In this document: positions 43,895 to 55,175 of the stretch, in pieces
Numbering within the stretch: position 1 is the first letter of the stretch
Layout: each line of letters starts with the position of its first letter
NCBI GenBank assembly: GCA_036346355.1
Contig: CM070577.1
Location: forward strand, 78,142,509 to 78,206,508
Source of the DNA: Rhipidocladum racemiflorum
Taxonomy: Eukaryota > Streptophyta > Magnoliopsida > Poales > Poaceae
Reading direction: 5' to 3'
DNA: 64,000 bases
Program-made: the position numbers and the translations under genes
Notes under the pieces: generated by a model
Databases searched by the model: none
What the model was told of the DNA's origin: nothing
What the model saw: the letters and a program-made list of their open reading frames with translations, nothing else

Positions 43895-45040
43895 GGGAGT
43901 TTCCTTGCCAAGTTCTTTCACTTAATGAGCTCACTTTATCATATTTCTTTATATATTTTGTAATTGTGCTAATATATGATAATCTAAATTGTTCCACTTG
44001 AACTAAAAATGACTTTGCGGAATTCCTAGACTGATTGCCTATAGCTAAATACTCTGTGATATCTCACTCTTCTAGGCTTGATATTGAATCCTCTTGACAA
44101 ATTTGGGCTATGAAGCAAGTGTATTTTCAGCTTTACTCTTTCATAAGACCTTTTAATCATTTTTGCATGTTTACAATCAAAGAAAAAGAAAAGAAAAAGG
44201 GAATCAATAAAAAAGGGTTGTTAAAAGCAAAAGCTTCAAGTTGTATGCTTCAGGCATGCTTTCCCAAAAAAAATATAAGATGTATGCTTTAAGCATGCCA
44301 TTCCCTGAAAGATAAGATGTATGCTTCAAGCTTGCCACTCCTAGAAAATAAAAGAAGTATGCTTCAAGCATGCCACATGCAATTTATTGTTTAAAGATTA
44401 AATTGGTCTACTAGATTGGAGTTGAAACTACTTGCTCGCCCTAAGTTGTTAGTTGCTTCAATTTTTAAAGCCTTGCTTTTTCTGCTAAGATCTTGCTTAG
44501 TACTTGGCTATAGTTGACTAAATTGAGGTTGAGACGCATATCATTTCCTAACTTGTTAAAATCACATCAAGATCATGTATTTTACATATTATGTGATATA
44601 TAAGGTTATATGATCGAATGAGCTCATCTTTTTCTATCTTGGCACTCCCTTGTTTCTCCTTGTGAAATCTTTGCTACAGGAAAATTTTTGAACCTGTTCT
44701 CTCTTTTGTACTCTTGATGAATCCATTGTCAAAGGGGGAGAAATTTGGGAATCGTTGAAAAGTTTAAGGAAAAAGGGGGAGAAGAAAAAGGGGGAGTTGT
44801 TTTTGGAAATTTGAGTATTTTGGGAGAAGTTTGGAGAATTTTGGAATTTTTTGGTACATTGCACATTCACACACATTTTCCTTCTCAGGGGGAGATTTTG
44901 TTTTGCATTTTAGTCAAAGGGGGAATTCTGTGTTTTCTCTTTTTGGTTCTTGATCCTTTGGATTTCAAAATCTTTTTTAAAGTGAATGCCAAATGTTCAA
45001 TTCTATTTGGTGTTGCCAATGTTTTCATCAATGGGGAGAT
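43891..45040 (+). other. Multiple polypurine tracts before the C 3' LTR
   Basis: No coding sequence is recognised. GGGGGAG-type tracts stand at 43892-43899, 44734-44740, 44775-44781, 44790-44796, 44888-44894 and 44918-44923. The proximal one, ATGGGGAGAT, is at 45031-45040, touching the LTR. Repeated polypurine tracts in this position are a described feature of Sireviruses. Confidence 0.8.
44228..44382 (+). repeat. Four units with a near-palindromic ATGCTT-AAGCAT core
   Basis: Four imperfect units of about 45-50 bp each centre on TATGCTTCAAGCATGCCA or a variant (TGCTTCAGGCATGC, GCTTTAAGCATGCC, GCTTCAAGCTTGCC, GCTTCAAGCATGCC), linked by A-rich spacers with AAGATGT. The core can form a small hairpin. 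Confidence 0.8.
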
Positions 45041-46984
45041 TGTGAATCATGTGATGAAAAATTGGCTTGATTTTGTGCTGAAAAATTGGTTAGGATTAAT
45101 CTTGCAAAATTGCTTGCATGAAGGACCAAACATCCAAAAATAGAGACTTTGCATTTGCGCCAGACCAAACATCCAAAAACAGTGAGTTTCGCATGTATGA
45201 CGGACCAAACTTTTTGGTCTGTCATAAACGTGATTTTGATGTTTTTACGCTTGTTCAAGAAATCGCGTTTTTCGCATGTATGACGGACCAAATTTTTTGG
45301 TCTGTCATAAACGTGATTTTGATGCTTTTACGCTTGTTCAAGAAATCGCGTTTTTCGCATGTATGACGGACCAAATTTTTTGGTCTGTCATAAATGTGAT
45401 TTTGATGCTTTTACGCTTGTTCAAGAAATCGCGTTTTTCGCATGTATGACGGACCAAATTCTTTGGTCTGTCATAAACGTGATTTTGATGCTTTTACGCT
45501 TGTTCAAGAAATCGCGTTTTTCGCATGTATGAAGGACCAAATTTTTTGGTCTGTCATGAACATGTTTTTGAAACCTTGTTTTTCCCATGTATGACAGACC
45601 AAATTTTTTGGTCCGTCGCAAACGGGATTTTTGATGCTTGTTTTCGCCATGTATGCCGGACCAAATTTTTTGGTCCGCCATGAACTGATTCTTCTAGGGT
45701 TTTGAGACATGTAATCTTGGATTTGGATTTTGGTCCGTGATGAATGTCTTTTTGCTCAGTTAGGGTTTTGAGCAAATTTGGAATTGAATCTTGGTTTGAA
45801 TTTGAGATTATGAAATTAGTGTGAATTTCATGATGCATGTTTTGAAGTGGACTTTATGCAATGCTCGTGTGAGTAGTTTCATGGTTTGATGTGAGTCAAG
45901 TCGTGGACTTGTGCTCGGAATTGTTTTGTGGTTTGTTCATGTGCAGGTATTGCTAGAAGACGAACGTGGTCGATGACGGGACCGGAACTAGGTTCATGGA
46001 GGAGCTGAGGTTCGGGACTAGGTTCAGGGAGGAACTGAGGTCTTGGTGGTCAAGGATGTCATGTGGGACGTTCGGGCTAAGAGAATGGTGCACATGAAGA
46101 ATGGTTAGGCACGTGAGAATGGCAGGAGGTCATTCGCGTGCAAAGTGTTAGTCACGTGAGTATGGCAGGTGGCCATACGCGTGCAAAGTGTTAGTCACGT
46201 GAGTATGGTAGGGTTTCCATACGCGTGCAAGGTTTGTACTCGGCCAGGATGGGCCAAGAGGAGTTGTGTTGAATACATACTCCTTCTAGATTAGGAATTG
46301 TATTCAGAACTCCTTGTGTTTTGCTCCTTTAAATAGGAGGGGTGTCTCCTGTTGAAGGGCATCGAATCAATTGGAGCTGAGCGCATTGAGAGCCTCAAGC
46401 TCAGTTTTAGGGTTTGTACTCTTTTGATGAGAGTACTTTAGACAAAAGAAATAAAGATCAATTCTTCTAGTTCCTTGTGTGCTACATATTCTCTTTTGGT
46501 TCTTGTTTGCATACTTGTTCTAGTTCTAGATTGGTTTTTGTTTTTTGAGTTTCATCTTGATTTGATCCATCAAAAACCTCTCTAGGGTATCGATCTAGTG
46601 TTCCTCAAAGTCTTGTTGATAAATCTTTTGTTATTCTTGATCAATCTACAAGTTTCGATTAGATTGATTTTCGTCAAGTTCTAGAACAGCAAGCTTGCGA
46701 AGTTTATAACTTTTGATCCGTAAGTCCGATCGAGCTGATTCTTTTTGATTTCGATTCGTATTGGAATCTAGTTTCTTGTGTCCAAATTTCAGATCGTTCC
46801 GATGGTTGGATCTCCGGGAATTCGTGTTTTACCGAACCTCTATCATTCTGTTTTTGTCGAATACGAGGCAATTATTTAGTTCTGTTTTGGGGTGAATTTT
46901 TAGTAGATGAAGAATTTGGTTTTAGCTTCCGCACAATCATTCACCCCCCCTCTGATTGCTATATTTGTATACTTCGATCCTACA
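45041..46984 (+). repeat. Element C 3' LTR, 1944 bp
   Basis: Near-identical to 38979-40930, with small differences including a 16-bp missing segment near the start (ATTCAAACATCC form in the 5' copy) and slight variation in the hairpin array (45193-45550). It ends TCGATCCTACA before the GTCAG duplication. Confidence 0.95.
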
Positions 46985-47195
46985 GTCAGCAAACCCACCT
47001 GGGGAGCGCATGTCGACGAGACGCCCGAGCTCCAGACGATGCTGGCCCGCGTGGACCAGCTGCGGACTGCGGGCCTGACGGGAGGTATGGTTCTCCGAGA
47101 CTTCATTTCTCGGAGGATCAGCCCCCTGCGCCATCGTGCCCGCCCGGCCTGACAGTACACGAACCTTGATGACGTGACCCGGACGGTTTCCAGAG

Positions 47196-47275
47196 GTAGA
47201 CTATTTGTCCTTCTTTTTTTTGATTGCCGCCGAGCTAACGACGTCCTTCTTCCTTCCTCTTTTATTTTCCAACAG
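47196..47275 (+). other. Probable intron of the antisense gene
   Basis: CAGAG|GTAGAC at 47196 and a pyrimidine-rich tract ending TTTTCCAACAG at 47275 form a good GT-AG pair around 80 AT-rich bases in a GC-rich gene. Confidence 0.5.
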
Positions 47276-48833
47276 CTGCAGGGGACTTAAGCTCCTCGAA
47301 GATTGACGCCTGGATGGGGCAGTTGGGCGCCCCCAGCGCCATCCCGCCTTTTCCGGCGGGCGTGCTCCCGCTTTGCCTTGTGGAGCCCCGGGAGCGCGTG
47401 GTGATCACCTGAGCAATGCCTGTCATGGATGCCATGGGACCGGTGAACATGCCATGCCCAAGGGCCCTGACGATCCGGGACCTTCCCCCAGCCGACGACC
47501 AGGGAAGGGGCAAACGCCCTGCTGACGGCGATGCCCCTTGTGCCAGCCCCAAAAGGGTTTGCGCCCCGACATGGGACGCGCTGACCTCGACCGCACCGCA
47601 GGGTTCAACCGGGGCGGGGAGCTCTGCGGCGGCTGCGGCTGCAACTTCAACCGCTCCCGCCGAGGTGGTTGAAGTTGACGCTGCTCCGACCATAGCTCCG
47701 CCGGCACCGATCGTTCCTCCGCCGCCGCCGGCGCGAGTCGCTCCACCAGCCCCGGTCCTTCACTGCCTTGGCCAAGCTGCGTCAGACCGCTCTTCACGGC
47801 GCCGCGAGGGGGGCCGAATCTCGCTCCGGCCGCGCCTCGCTTCAGGAGACCTCCTGCCGGGTACTTAAAACAAAGCACGAAAGAACCGTTAAATTCTTTT
47901 AACTTGAGAGGCTTACCCTCTCTTTACCTTTTTCAGGGCGACCACTTCAAGTGCCCCAGCCGGAGGCGACCAGAGAACCGCAGCGGCCGTGATAGCACCG
48001 GTTGACGTGGGCGAGCATCGGGGCAATGGGAGTGACCGCCAAGTGGCTGCCACGGGGATGATCACCGCGCCGGCTGGAGGTGTGTTGGGCATGTAGCCCA
48101 CTCCGGAGCCCTCTACCGCTTCGGTTCCTTCGGCGGACATGGGCGCCTGCTGTCGCCCTCGGCCGAGTGCACTCAAAGATGTGCGATCGCCTTGCGTCAA
48201 GCAGCGGTGACGGAGGCCGCCGCGGAGATCAACCGCCTCCGCAAGGAGGCGCAGGACTTGCGTGGCCAGGTGGAGCGGCTGGAGCGGGAGCTGCAGCAGG
48301 AGAGGACGCAAGGAGCCCTCGGGTCGAGGAGCTCACCAGGGAGCGTGACGCGGAGAGAAGTGATCGGCTCCTTGCTGAGGCTGAGACTACCTCCATGCTG
48401 CGCCCTACCTTCGATCGGATGGTGGCCAGCCTAGCGCCACTGGGGCTGGAGCAGCCGCCCCCCTCGAGCAGAGGGCACATCACTATGCCTTCTGCATGGG
48501 CCATGTCGCCGACTTCCTCACCCTCATGCCCGCCACCTTAGCCACGTGATCCAGCCAAGAAGGGCGCGCAATCGCGGCAGCCACGGCGAAGTACGTGCTG
48601 GTGTGGTGTGTCAGCCGGGATGCCAACTTCGACCCCCTGGCCGTCATCCAGGGGGTGGAAGGGACTGGGCCAGCGCCGAGGCGCAAGTCCACGACGCCGC
48701 CGAGCAGGTCGCCGATCATCTCGAGATGGTCAACCCAGCATTGGAGGCGGTGGCCAAGGACGTGGCCCTTGGGCTGGACGGTGGTCCGAAAGAGGACCAG
48801 GGGGCCGCAGAAGCCGCGACGGGCGAGGAGTGA
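47276..48833 (+). pseudogene. Element B antisense gene, Pro/Ala-rich and coiled-coil part
   Basis: Open segments run in shifting frames. Positions 47416-47868 encode an Ala/Pro/Ser-rich low-complexity region. Around 48192-48310 is a coiled coil with heptad-like spacing (EINRLRKEAQDLRGQVERLE). The last segment reaches a TGA at 48831-48833. Another small intron may exist near 47870-47935, where TTTTCAG occurs. The frame changes mean either decay or unrecognised introns. Confidence 0.5.
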
Positions 48834-49499
48834 AAACCCTTGCCTTAGATTTTCTTGTCTTTTATTTAGTCTTTATCTGTAAACAACTCCTGCAAATTAG
48901 CCCTTACTCTTGAATGCACATGTTTAACTTTGCATGTCTTATGCTTGAATGTTTGTCCGCGCGCCCCACTGTGCTAGTTTTGTACGAGCGAACAGGCAGC
49001 CGCACGCTTTAACGGTTAGCCGGGATGCAGGGTTCTAGACCCTCACGCCGAAACATCGCCATCTCAGGATCCTAGGACTTGGTGAAATTAACTACTCTCG
49101 CGGTCTCTTGGGATCGAACACTTCGTGAGGCGTGGCAGGGTAGTAGGCTCTCGGTAGCGGTGTTTAAGTCGCCATTTCTCAGGGGGGCGCCCGGAGCGTC
49201 ACGACCGTGTTGAGAACCATGCGAAACTAGCCGCCCGATCGCCAATCCCTGCTCGCCGCGCTCACCCAGTGGTTCCACTTTTACCGTCGAGGTTTCAGAG
49301 AGTCGCAAGGTACCGAGGGCGACTATATACGCGGACGCGGCCCACCAGGGCGCAAACCAAAAAAAAAAGAGAACGAAGATAACAACTGCTTTGAATAAAA
49401 ACTGAGCACTTGATTAAACAGTGGCTTTCCCCGACCAGCCAAGGAGAGAAAAACTCAGTCCGGCTGGTCGGGGCGCACAGCCCCGCACTTACAGCCATT
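48834..49499. other. Element B spacer between the two convergent genes
   Basis: Non-coding. Positions 48834-48960 look like a 3' UTR of the antisense gene (T-rich, TTTGCATGTC). The stop of gag-pol on the other strand lies at 49500. The two genes converge here without overlap. Confidence 0.55.
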
Positions 49500-50570
49500 T
49501 TAGGGATAGAACTTGCGCAGAAGATCTATGTTTTGGGAGTTCGCCAGCTCCTCCCCGTCTTCAGTGGCCAACCTGACCGCCCCAGGGCGAGAGACTGAGA
49601 CCACCTTGAAGGGGCCCTCCCACTGGGAAGACAGTTTGTGCAACCCGGCATGCGTCTGAATTCTACGCAAAACCAGGTCGCCCACTGCCAGTGTTCTCTC
49701 GCTGACCCGGGCGGCGTGGTACCGCCTGAGACTTTGTTGGTACCGAGCAGCGCGCAAGGCCGCACAGTCCCGCATTTCTTCCAGGAGATTGGCTTCCTCT
49801 CGACGTAGGTATTCCAGGCCTTCCTCCGTGAATGCCGCGACGCGCGATGACCCCAAGGCCAGCTCCGAAGGCAGGACAGCTTCCGCGCCGTAGACCAGGA
49901 AGAAAGGAGTTTCTCCGGTGGCCCGGCTGGGGGTGGTGCGAAGCGACCACAAAACTGCCGGGAGCTCTTCAGTCCACCGCGCTCCGCGCTTATGGAGTCG
50001 ATCAAACGCCCTGGTTTTAAGGCCCTTCAGCACCAGCGCATTGGCCCGCTCAACTTGGCCATTACTCCTTGGGTGGGCCACCGAGGCAAAACAAACCTTG
50101 GTGCCCATTTCTTCACAGAAACCCAAGAATGCAGCGCTGGTGAGCTGTGTGCCATTGTCGGTGATGATGCGGTTGGCGACCCCGAAGCGGCTGAAGATTC
50201 CTTGCTTGAACTTGATTGCAGCGGCGATGGTAATCGCCCTTACTGCTTCGGCTTCCACCCATTTGGTAAACTTGTCGATGGCGATGAACAGATGGGTGTA
50301 GCACCCTGTGGCCCGTGGGAACGGGCCCAGGATATCCAGCCCCCAGACCGCGAAGGGCCATGAGAGCAGGATGTTTTGCAGAGCCTGGGCTGGTCGGTGG
50401 ATTTGCTTGGCGTGGAACTGGCACGCCTCGCATTTTCTCACCAGCTCGCAAGCATCCTGGAGGGTGGTTGGCCAATAGAACCCTTGGCGAAAAGCTTTCC
50501 CAACCATCGTTCGACTGGACATATGGCTCCCGCACACGCCTCCATGGATATCTGAGAGCAGACTGCTCCC
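49500..50570 (-). pseudogene. Element B: integrase
   Basis: The last part of pol reads 345 codons from 50537 to the natural end TAA at 49502-49500, in the same frame as the RNase H part but cut off from it by a TAG at 50573-50571. The zinc finger ends in CEACQFHAKQIH. The catalytic core shows WGLDILGPFPRA (first Asp), IITDNGTQLTS (second Asp) and HPRSNGQVERAN (Glu), so the DDE triad is complete. The C-terminus has WEGPFKVV of the GPY/F-like region and no chromodomain, as expected for Tat. Confidence 0.85.
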
Positions 50571-52725
50571 CTATTCCCGAGTTATGCACTTCAAAAGAAT
50601 TCCGTTCCTACCCTGGCGGTACAGGTCCCCGCCCACCAGGGTATAGCACTTGGCCTTTCGTGCTATCTTCTCTGCTGACGCATCATCGTCGGGGCACACT
50701 TGATCCCGCAGGTAGGCCAGGATCGGATCCATCCATGTGCCTTCCCGGTCAAGTGTGGCGACCACTCGGTGATCGCCCGGGTACTCCGCCTGGTCAGACG
50801 TTTCCGCCGGTACTACTTTCCCTTCCGGAACGAGGGCTGTAGTAGCGTCACCATCGTCCCCACCAGAAACGGGGGCTGCGATGGACGATCGCGGAAGCCT
50901 TTCTTCAAAGACTCCGACCGGAACAGGGGATCTTGTCGAGGCGAGCTGTGCGAGCCCGTCCGCCAAGTAGTTGTCGCGCCGGGGGATATGAGTATACCCC
51001 AGCTCGTCGAAGTGTCGCTCCATTTTCCTAACCTCTGCCAGGTACACTGTCATGACAGGATCAGAACAAGAGAATTCCTTCCTTGCTTGGTTGACGACCA
51101 GCAGGGAGTCGCCCTTGACTTGAAGATGCCGAACACCGATGGCTGCGGCGGCACGAAGTCCCGCTAGCAAGCCCTCGTACTCAGCGACGTTGTTGGTGGC
51201 CTGGAAGTCCAGGACAACCACATACTTGAGGAGGTCTCCGGTTGGGGAAACCAGGAGGGCCCCAGCCCCCGCGCCTTCAAGCCTGAAGGAGCCGTCGAAG
51301 TAAAGTGTCCAGGGGGAGGGCGCGTTGGTTTTTTCAGCTTCAGACTTGGCAGGAGTCCATTCGACAACGAAGTCTGCCAATCTTTGACTCTTGATTGCAG
51401 TGCGGTGAGCGAACTTGAGGCCAAACTCGCCCAGCTCCACGGACCACTTGGCAATGCGGCCCTCCGCTTCACGATTGTGAAGAATCTCACGCAGGGGATA
51501 GGCGGAAACCACCGTGATCTCCCTTCCTTGGAAATAATGCCGCAGCTTCCTGGATGCCACCAGCACGGCGTACACCATCTTCTGGGGTTGCGGGTACCTT
51601 GTTTCCGCATCATGCAACACTTTGCTGACGTAGTAAACTGGCCGCTGGACGCCTTCCCGCTCCGCCACCAGTGCCGCGCACACAACCGCTGGACTGGCCA
51701 CTACATACAACAGCAGCGGCTCGCCTGGCTCGGGGGTGACTAGTACTGGAGGGGAGGAGAGGTACTTCTTCAAATCTTCGAGTGCTTGTTGTGCTTCTGT
51801 AGTCCATTCGAAAAAGTTAGTCTTCTTTAACAGCTTGAAGAAGGGGAGGCTCCTTTCCCCCAGCCGGGCTATGAACCGTAGAGAGGCGAGCGACGACCAA
51901 GCATTGCACTTGCTTGAGCCGCGTGGGTGGTTGCATGCGCTCGATGGCCGCGATCTTTTCCGGGTTGACCTCGATTCCACGACTGGAAACGAGGAACCCG
52001 AGCAGTTTTCCGGATGACACATCGAACACACACTTCTCAGGATTCAGCTTCAAACAATACTGCTGGAGGTGGGAGAAAGTCTCCTCTAGATCTTCAACAA
52101 GCCCAGCAGTCTTTTTGGTCTTCACTACCAAGTCATCAACATACACTTCAAGATTTCTTCCAATCTGTGACTGAAATACAGTATGCATAGCTCGCTGGTA
52201 GGTTGAACCAGCGTTCTTCAGCCCAAAAGGCATTCGGACATAACAGTACACGCCTAGAGGGGTCACAAAAGCAGTCTTCTCTTCGTCTTCCCGCGCCATG
52301 CTGATATGGTGGTAGCCGGAGTAGGCGTCCAGGAAGCACAGGACCTCGCACCCTGCTGTGGAGTCGACGACAATGTCTATTCGCGGCAGAAGGTACGGGT
52401 CCTTGGGGTAGGCTTTGTTGAGGTCGGTGAAGTCGATGCACATTCACCACTTCCCGTTCGACTTCTTGACAAGCACAGGGTTGGCCAGCCACTCGGGGTA
52501 GGCGGCCTCCCGTACAATCCTCGCCTGCAACAGTTTCTCTACCTCATCCCGAATGGCATCTTGCCGCTCTGGTGCCTGCCTTCGGAGTTTCTGCCGGACT
52601 GGGTGCACTCCAGGGAGCGTTGCCAATCGGTGCTCAATCACCTCCCTAGGGACCCCGGTCATTTCAGATGGTTCCCAGGCAAACACATCTAAATTGGACC
52701 AAAGGAAGGTGACGAGCGCGTCTTC
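50571..52725 (-). pseudogene. Element B: reverse transcriptase and two RNase H domains
   Basis: RT starts in the frame continuing from gag (52686 onward, PVLVKKSNGKW). A TGA at 52446-52444 replaces an Arg codon, and RT goes on as MCIDFTDLNKAYPKD with YVDDLVV. A frameshift and small deletion near 51900 move the text to the frame of 52031-50571. That frame reads the first RNase H (around EPLLLYVVAS) and then a second RNase H-like domain beginning WTLYFDGSFRLEGAGAGALL and including NNVAEYEGLLAGL. This second, archaeal-type RNase H is a mark of Tat elements. Confidence 0.85.
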
Positions 52726-55110
52726 CTATTTGGTGCTGCGGTTGGCACCGATCTTCACGACCTTCCCAGAACCGTCCTCGCCCACGGGGACCACCTTCGC
52801 GTCACCCGAGGGACCAGGTGAGGCGTGGGCCTTGACCGGGGGGAGCTCTGGGCAGTCGTCCTTGCCTCGGGCCGAGCAGGTGGTGCGGCAGTCCTGCACA
52901 CGCTGGCGAGGCGAGGCTTCGGCCCGATCCACCTTCATAGTAATTGGACCTCCAGGCCCGGGGATTTTCACCATCATGTAGGCATAATACGTGGCCGCCA
53001 TGAACTTGACCAAAGCCGGCCAGGTCCTGCACCTGCTTGCTGAAGCGTTGTAGGGGAGGTCGAAGTCGGCGATCTCGAAGTTGATTCTCTCCGTCCGGAA
53101 GTTCTCCACACTTCCGAAGGTGACAGGCAGCCGGACTTGTCCCAGGGGCGTCAAGCCTACCCCAGGGGCAACTCCGTAGAAGAGAGGGGCCGAGCGCAAC
53201 TCCTCGTAGGGAATTTGGAGTGCCCTGAATGCCCCAACTGACATAAGGTTGATGGAGCTTCCTCCATCAACAAGAACTCGCCCGAGTCTTGCATTTTGGA
53301 CTGTGGGAGAAACCACGATCGGAAGATGGCCCGGGCCTAAGGTGCTCTCCGGGTGGTCGGCTCGACTGAAAGTCATCGGCTCCTTCGATCGTTTCAGTGG
53401 CCTGCTCGCCCCGGGAGTTAGTACGGTGGCGCACACCTCCCTCAACTCTCGCTTGTACTGCGAGTTTGAAGAGTAGGTGGCGGAGCCACCATGAATGAAC
53501 GCCACCGTGTGCTCCGCTTGCTGAAAGGCCAGCGGAGCAGGGTCTTCACCCGCGTGGTCGCGGTCGTCTTCGTGGCGTTCCTTAAGCTGCTGCTCCACCA
53601 GCTTGGACACGACCTGGCAATCCGCCAGATCATGTCCGTTGGTCCTGTGGATGGGGCAGTAAGGTCTGCCCCCGTCGTATTCTCGGCAGGGCGAACGGCG
53701 GTCCCAGCGGTCGCCACGCGGGTCTCGGCGATCACCCCTCCTGTCTCGGCAGTCGCGCCTCCGGGGCTTGGCCTCTGGCTCAGCGACTAGGATCTCTCCG
53801 GTGCTGGCCTCTTTGCGCTTCTTCTTCTTGTTGTTATCGAAAGCTTTTGAGGTTCCCGCCTCGTTGTGGCTGGACTGCCCCGCCGCACGCTCCCGAGCCT
53901 CCGTCGCCCTGGCGCATTTATGCGCCAAGGAGAACAGCTCGGAGGTGGTCGATATGGTGCGGGTAGCCATCTTATCCCGCATCTTCTGATCCCGAACCCC
54001 CCTTCGGAACGCGATGATCACTGATTGCTTGGAAATCCGGGGGATTGTGTTGCGGCAATGGCTGAACCGCCGGATAAATTCCCTCAGGGACTCCCCCTTT
54101 ATCTGTTCCAGGGCGTGGAGGTCGTCCTCCACGCCTGGCTGGGTGTAGGAGCCTTGAAAGTTGGCGACAAAAAGGTCGCACAATTCTTCCCACGAGTGCA
54201 CGGAGCCTCGCGGGAGGTTCAGCAGCCAGGAGCGGGCAGAGCCCGTCAGCGACGTCGGGAGGTAGTTGGCCATGATCTTTTCAGACCCTCCCGCGGTGCG
54301 CACCACCGTAGTATAGATCTGCAGGAACTCTTCCGGGCTGGTGGTACCGTCGTACTTTTCGATGGACGCGGGGCGGAATCTCTCCGGCCACGCAGCTTGG
54401 CGTAGGCGGAGGGAAAATGCCTGGCATCCAATGTTGTAGGGGGAGCAGCGTCGCTCGCCCGCTCCTCGGACGCGAGAGGGGGTCGAGGAGTGCGAGTCTA
54501 CGCTCTCCCTGGAGTCATGGGGCGAGGTATCCCCCCGTCCACCAGGCGTCGGGCGGCCAGCGCGATGTTGCGCATGCTCGTGACGCTCCCTGAGGACATT
54601 GCGCAAGTCATCATCGCACCGGAACCGCCTTTCGTCTAGACGGGCCCTTAGATCCTCGCGGCCCCCCGCCGACTTGAGGGGTCCGCGAGAAGGGGTGGGA
54701 GCATGTGCACGTCCCCCGATATCTGAGGTGGCTGCATCCTGCACACCCTTATCTTTATCCCGGCCCTCATGGCCAGGAACAGCTATGTTGGGGCGGCTGG
54801 AAGCCTGCGCATCGATCGCGCGCAGGTCCTGTCGCCCACCGCCGAAAACGCCCGGCGGGTTTGCCGCCTCTACCTACTGCTGGGCGGCCTCTACTAGGCG
54901 GGCGATGTCCCGCAGCCATGGGGCTTCCGGGGTTTCGCCCCCTAGTGTAACTGGAGGGTGATCGAGGAGCAGCCGGGCCGCATGAAGATTCCGCGCAGGG
55001 GTGTTGTCACCCATCAACAGGCACCGTCGGACGGGTTGTCCCCCGAGCATGGAAGCAACGTGTGCCCCTCCCAGGACGGAGGGACCCGGGAGGTCCGACG
55101 CCCTGGCCAA
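52726..55110 (-). pseudogene. Element B: gag and protease
   Basis: The frame is open upstream of 54744 with no ATG there and continues back through a TAG at 54876-54874 to about 55110, where MGDNTPARN or MLGGQPVRR could be the true start. The gag domain lies around 54390-54080 (SWLLNLPRGSVHSWEELCDL). A basic Arg/Asp repeat region follows, then a CPIHRTNGHDLADC knuckle. The protease has VLVDGGSSINLM. TAG at 52728-52726 separates it from RT. Both stops are in frame, so the unbroken ancestor would have been one gag-pol polyprotein. Confidence 0.8.
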
Positions 55111-55157
55111 GCTTCGCGAGAAGGATGAAAAAAGAGGGGCAATCTAGCCACCGAGCC

Positions 55158-55174
55158 CCCTACCTAGCGCGCCA
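55158..55174 (-). promoter_or_regulatory. Element B primer-binding site
   Basis: One base after the LTR end, minus-strand TGGCGCGCTAGGTAGGG. The TGGCGC start fits a tRNA 3' end other than initiator Met, as common in Tat elements; the exact tRNA is not determined. Confidence 0.6.
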
Positions 55175-55175
55175 C

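Larger units (their letters stand above)
38979..46984 (+). mobile_element. Sirevirus-type copia element C, internally deleted
   Basis: Full-length LTR pair (38979-40930 and 45041-46984) with perfect duplication GTCAG (38974-38978 and 46985-46989). Orientation is plus: primer-binding site TGGTATCAGAGC at 40933, gag, a protease remnant, the RNase H end, several polypurine tracts, 3' LTR. Integrase and most of RT are missing, so it needs enzymes from another element. The two LTRs are almost identical by eye, so insertion is recent compared with A and B. Confidence 0.93.
38455..47155 (+). pseudogene. Element B antisense gene, N-terminal exon, split by element C
   Basis: From ATG 38455 (context CCCAGATGG) the frame encodes MAPPAPLLPSSTVEEID, then GEVIFFGWAMLAGLLPPVSD and FYSIHNIHLPPNSI. 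This is the pattern of the 'putative gypsy-type transposon' domain (PF04195) found in antisense genes of Tat elements. TAG at 38893-38895 ends the frame. The same frame then continues (KTWRNEWLYVADD) to 38978, is interrupted by element C, and resumes at 46990 (KPTWGAHVDETPELQTML) to a TGA at 47150-47152. The protein's function in the element is unknown. Despite the name, it has no transposase catalytic motif that I can see. Confidence 0.75.
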
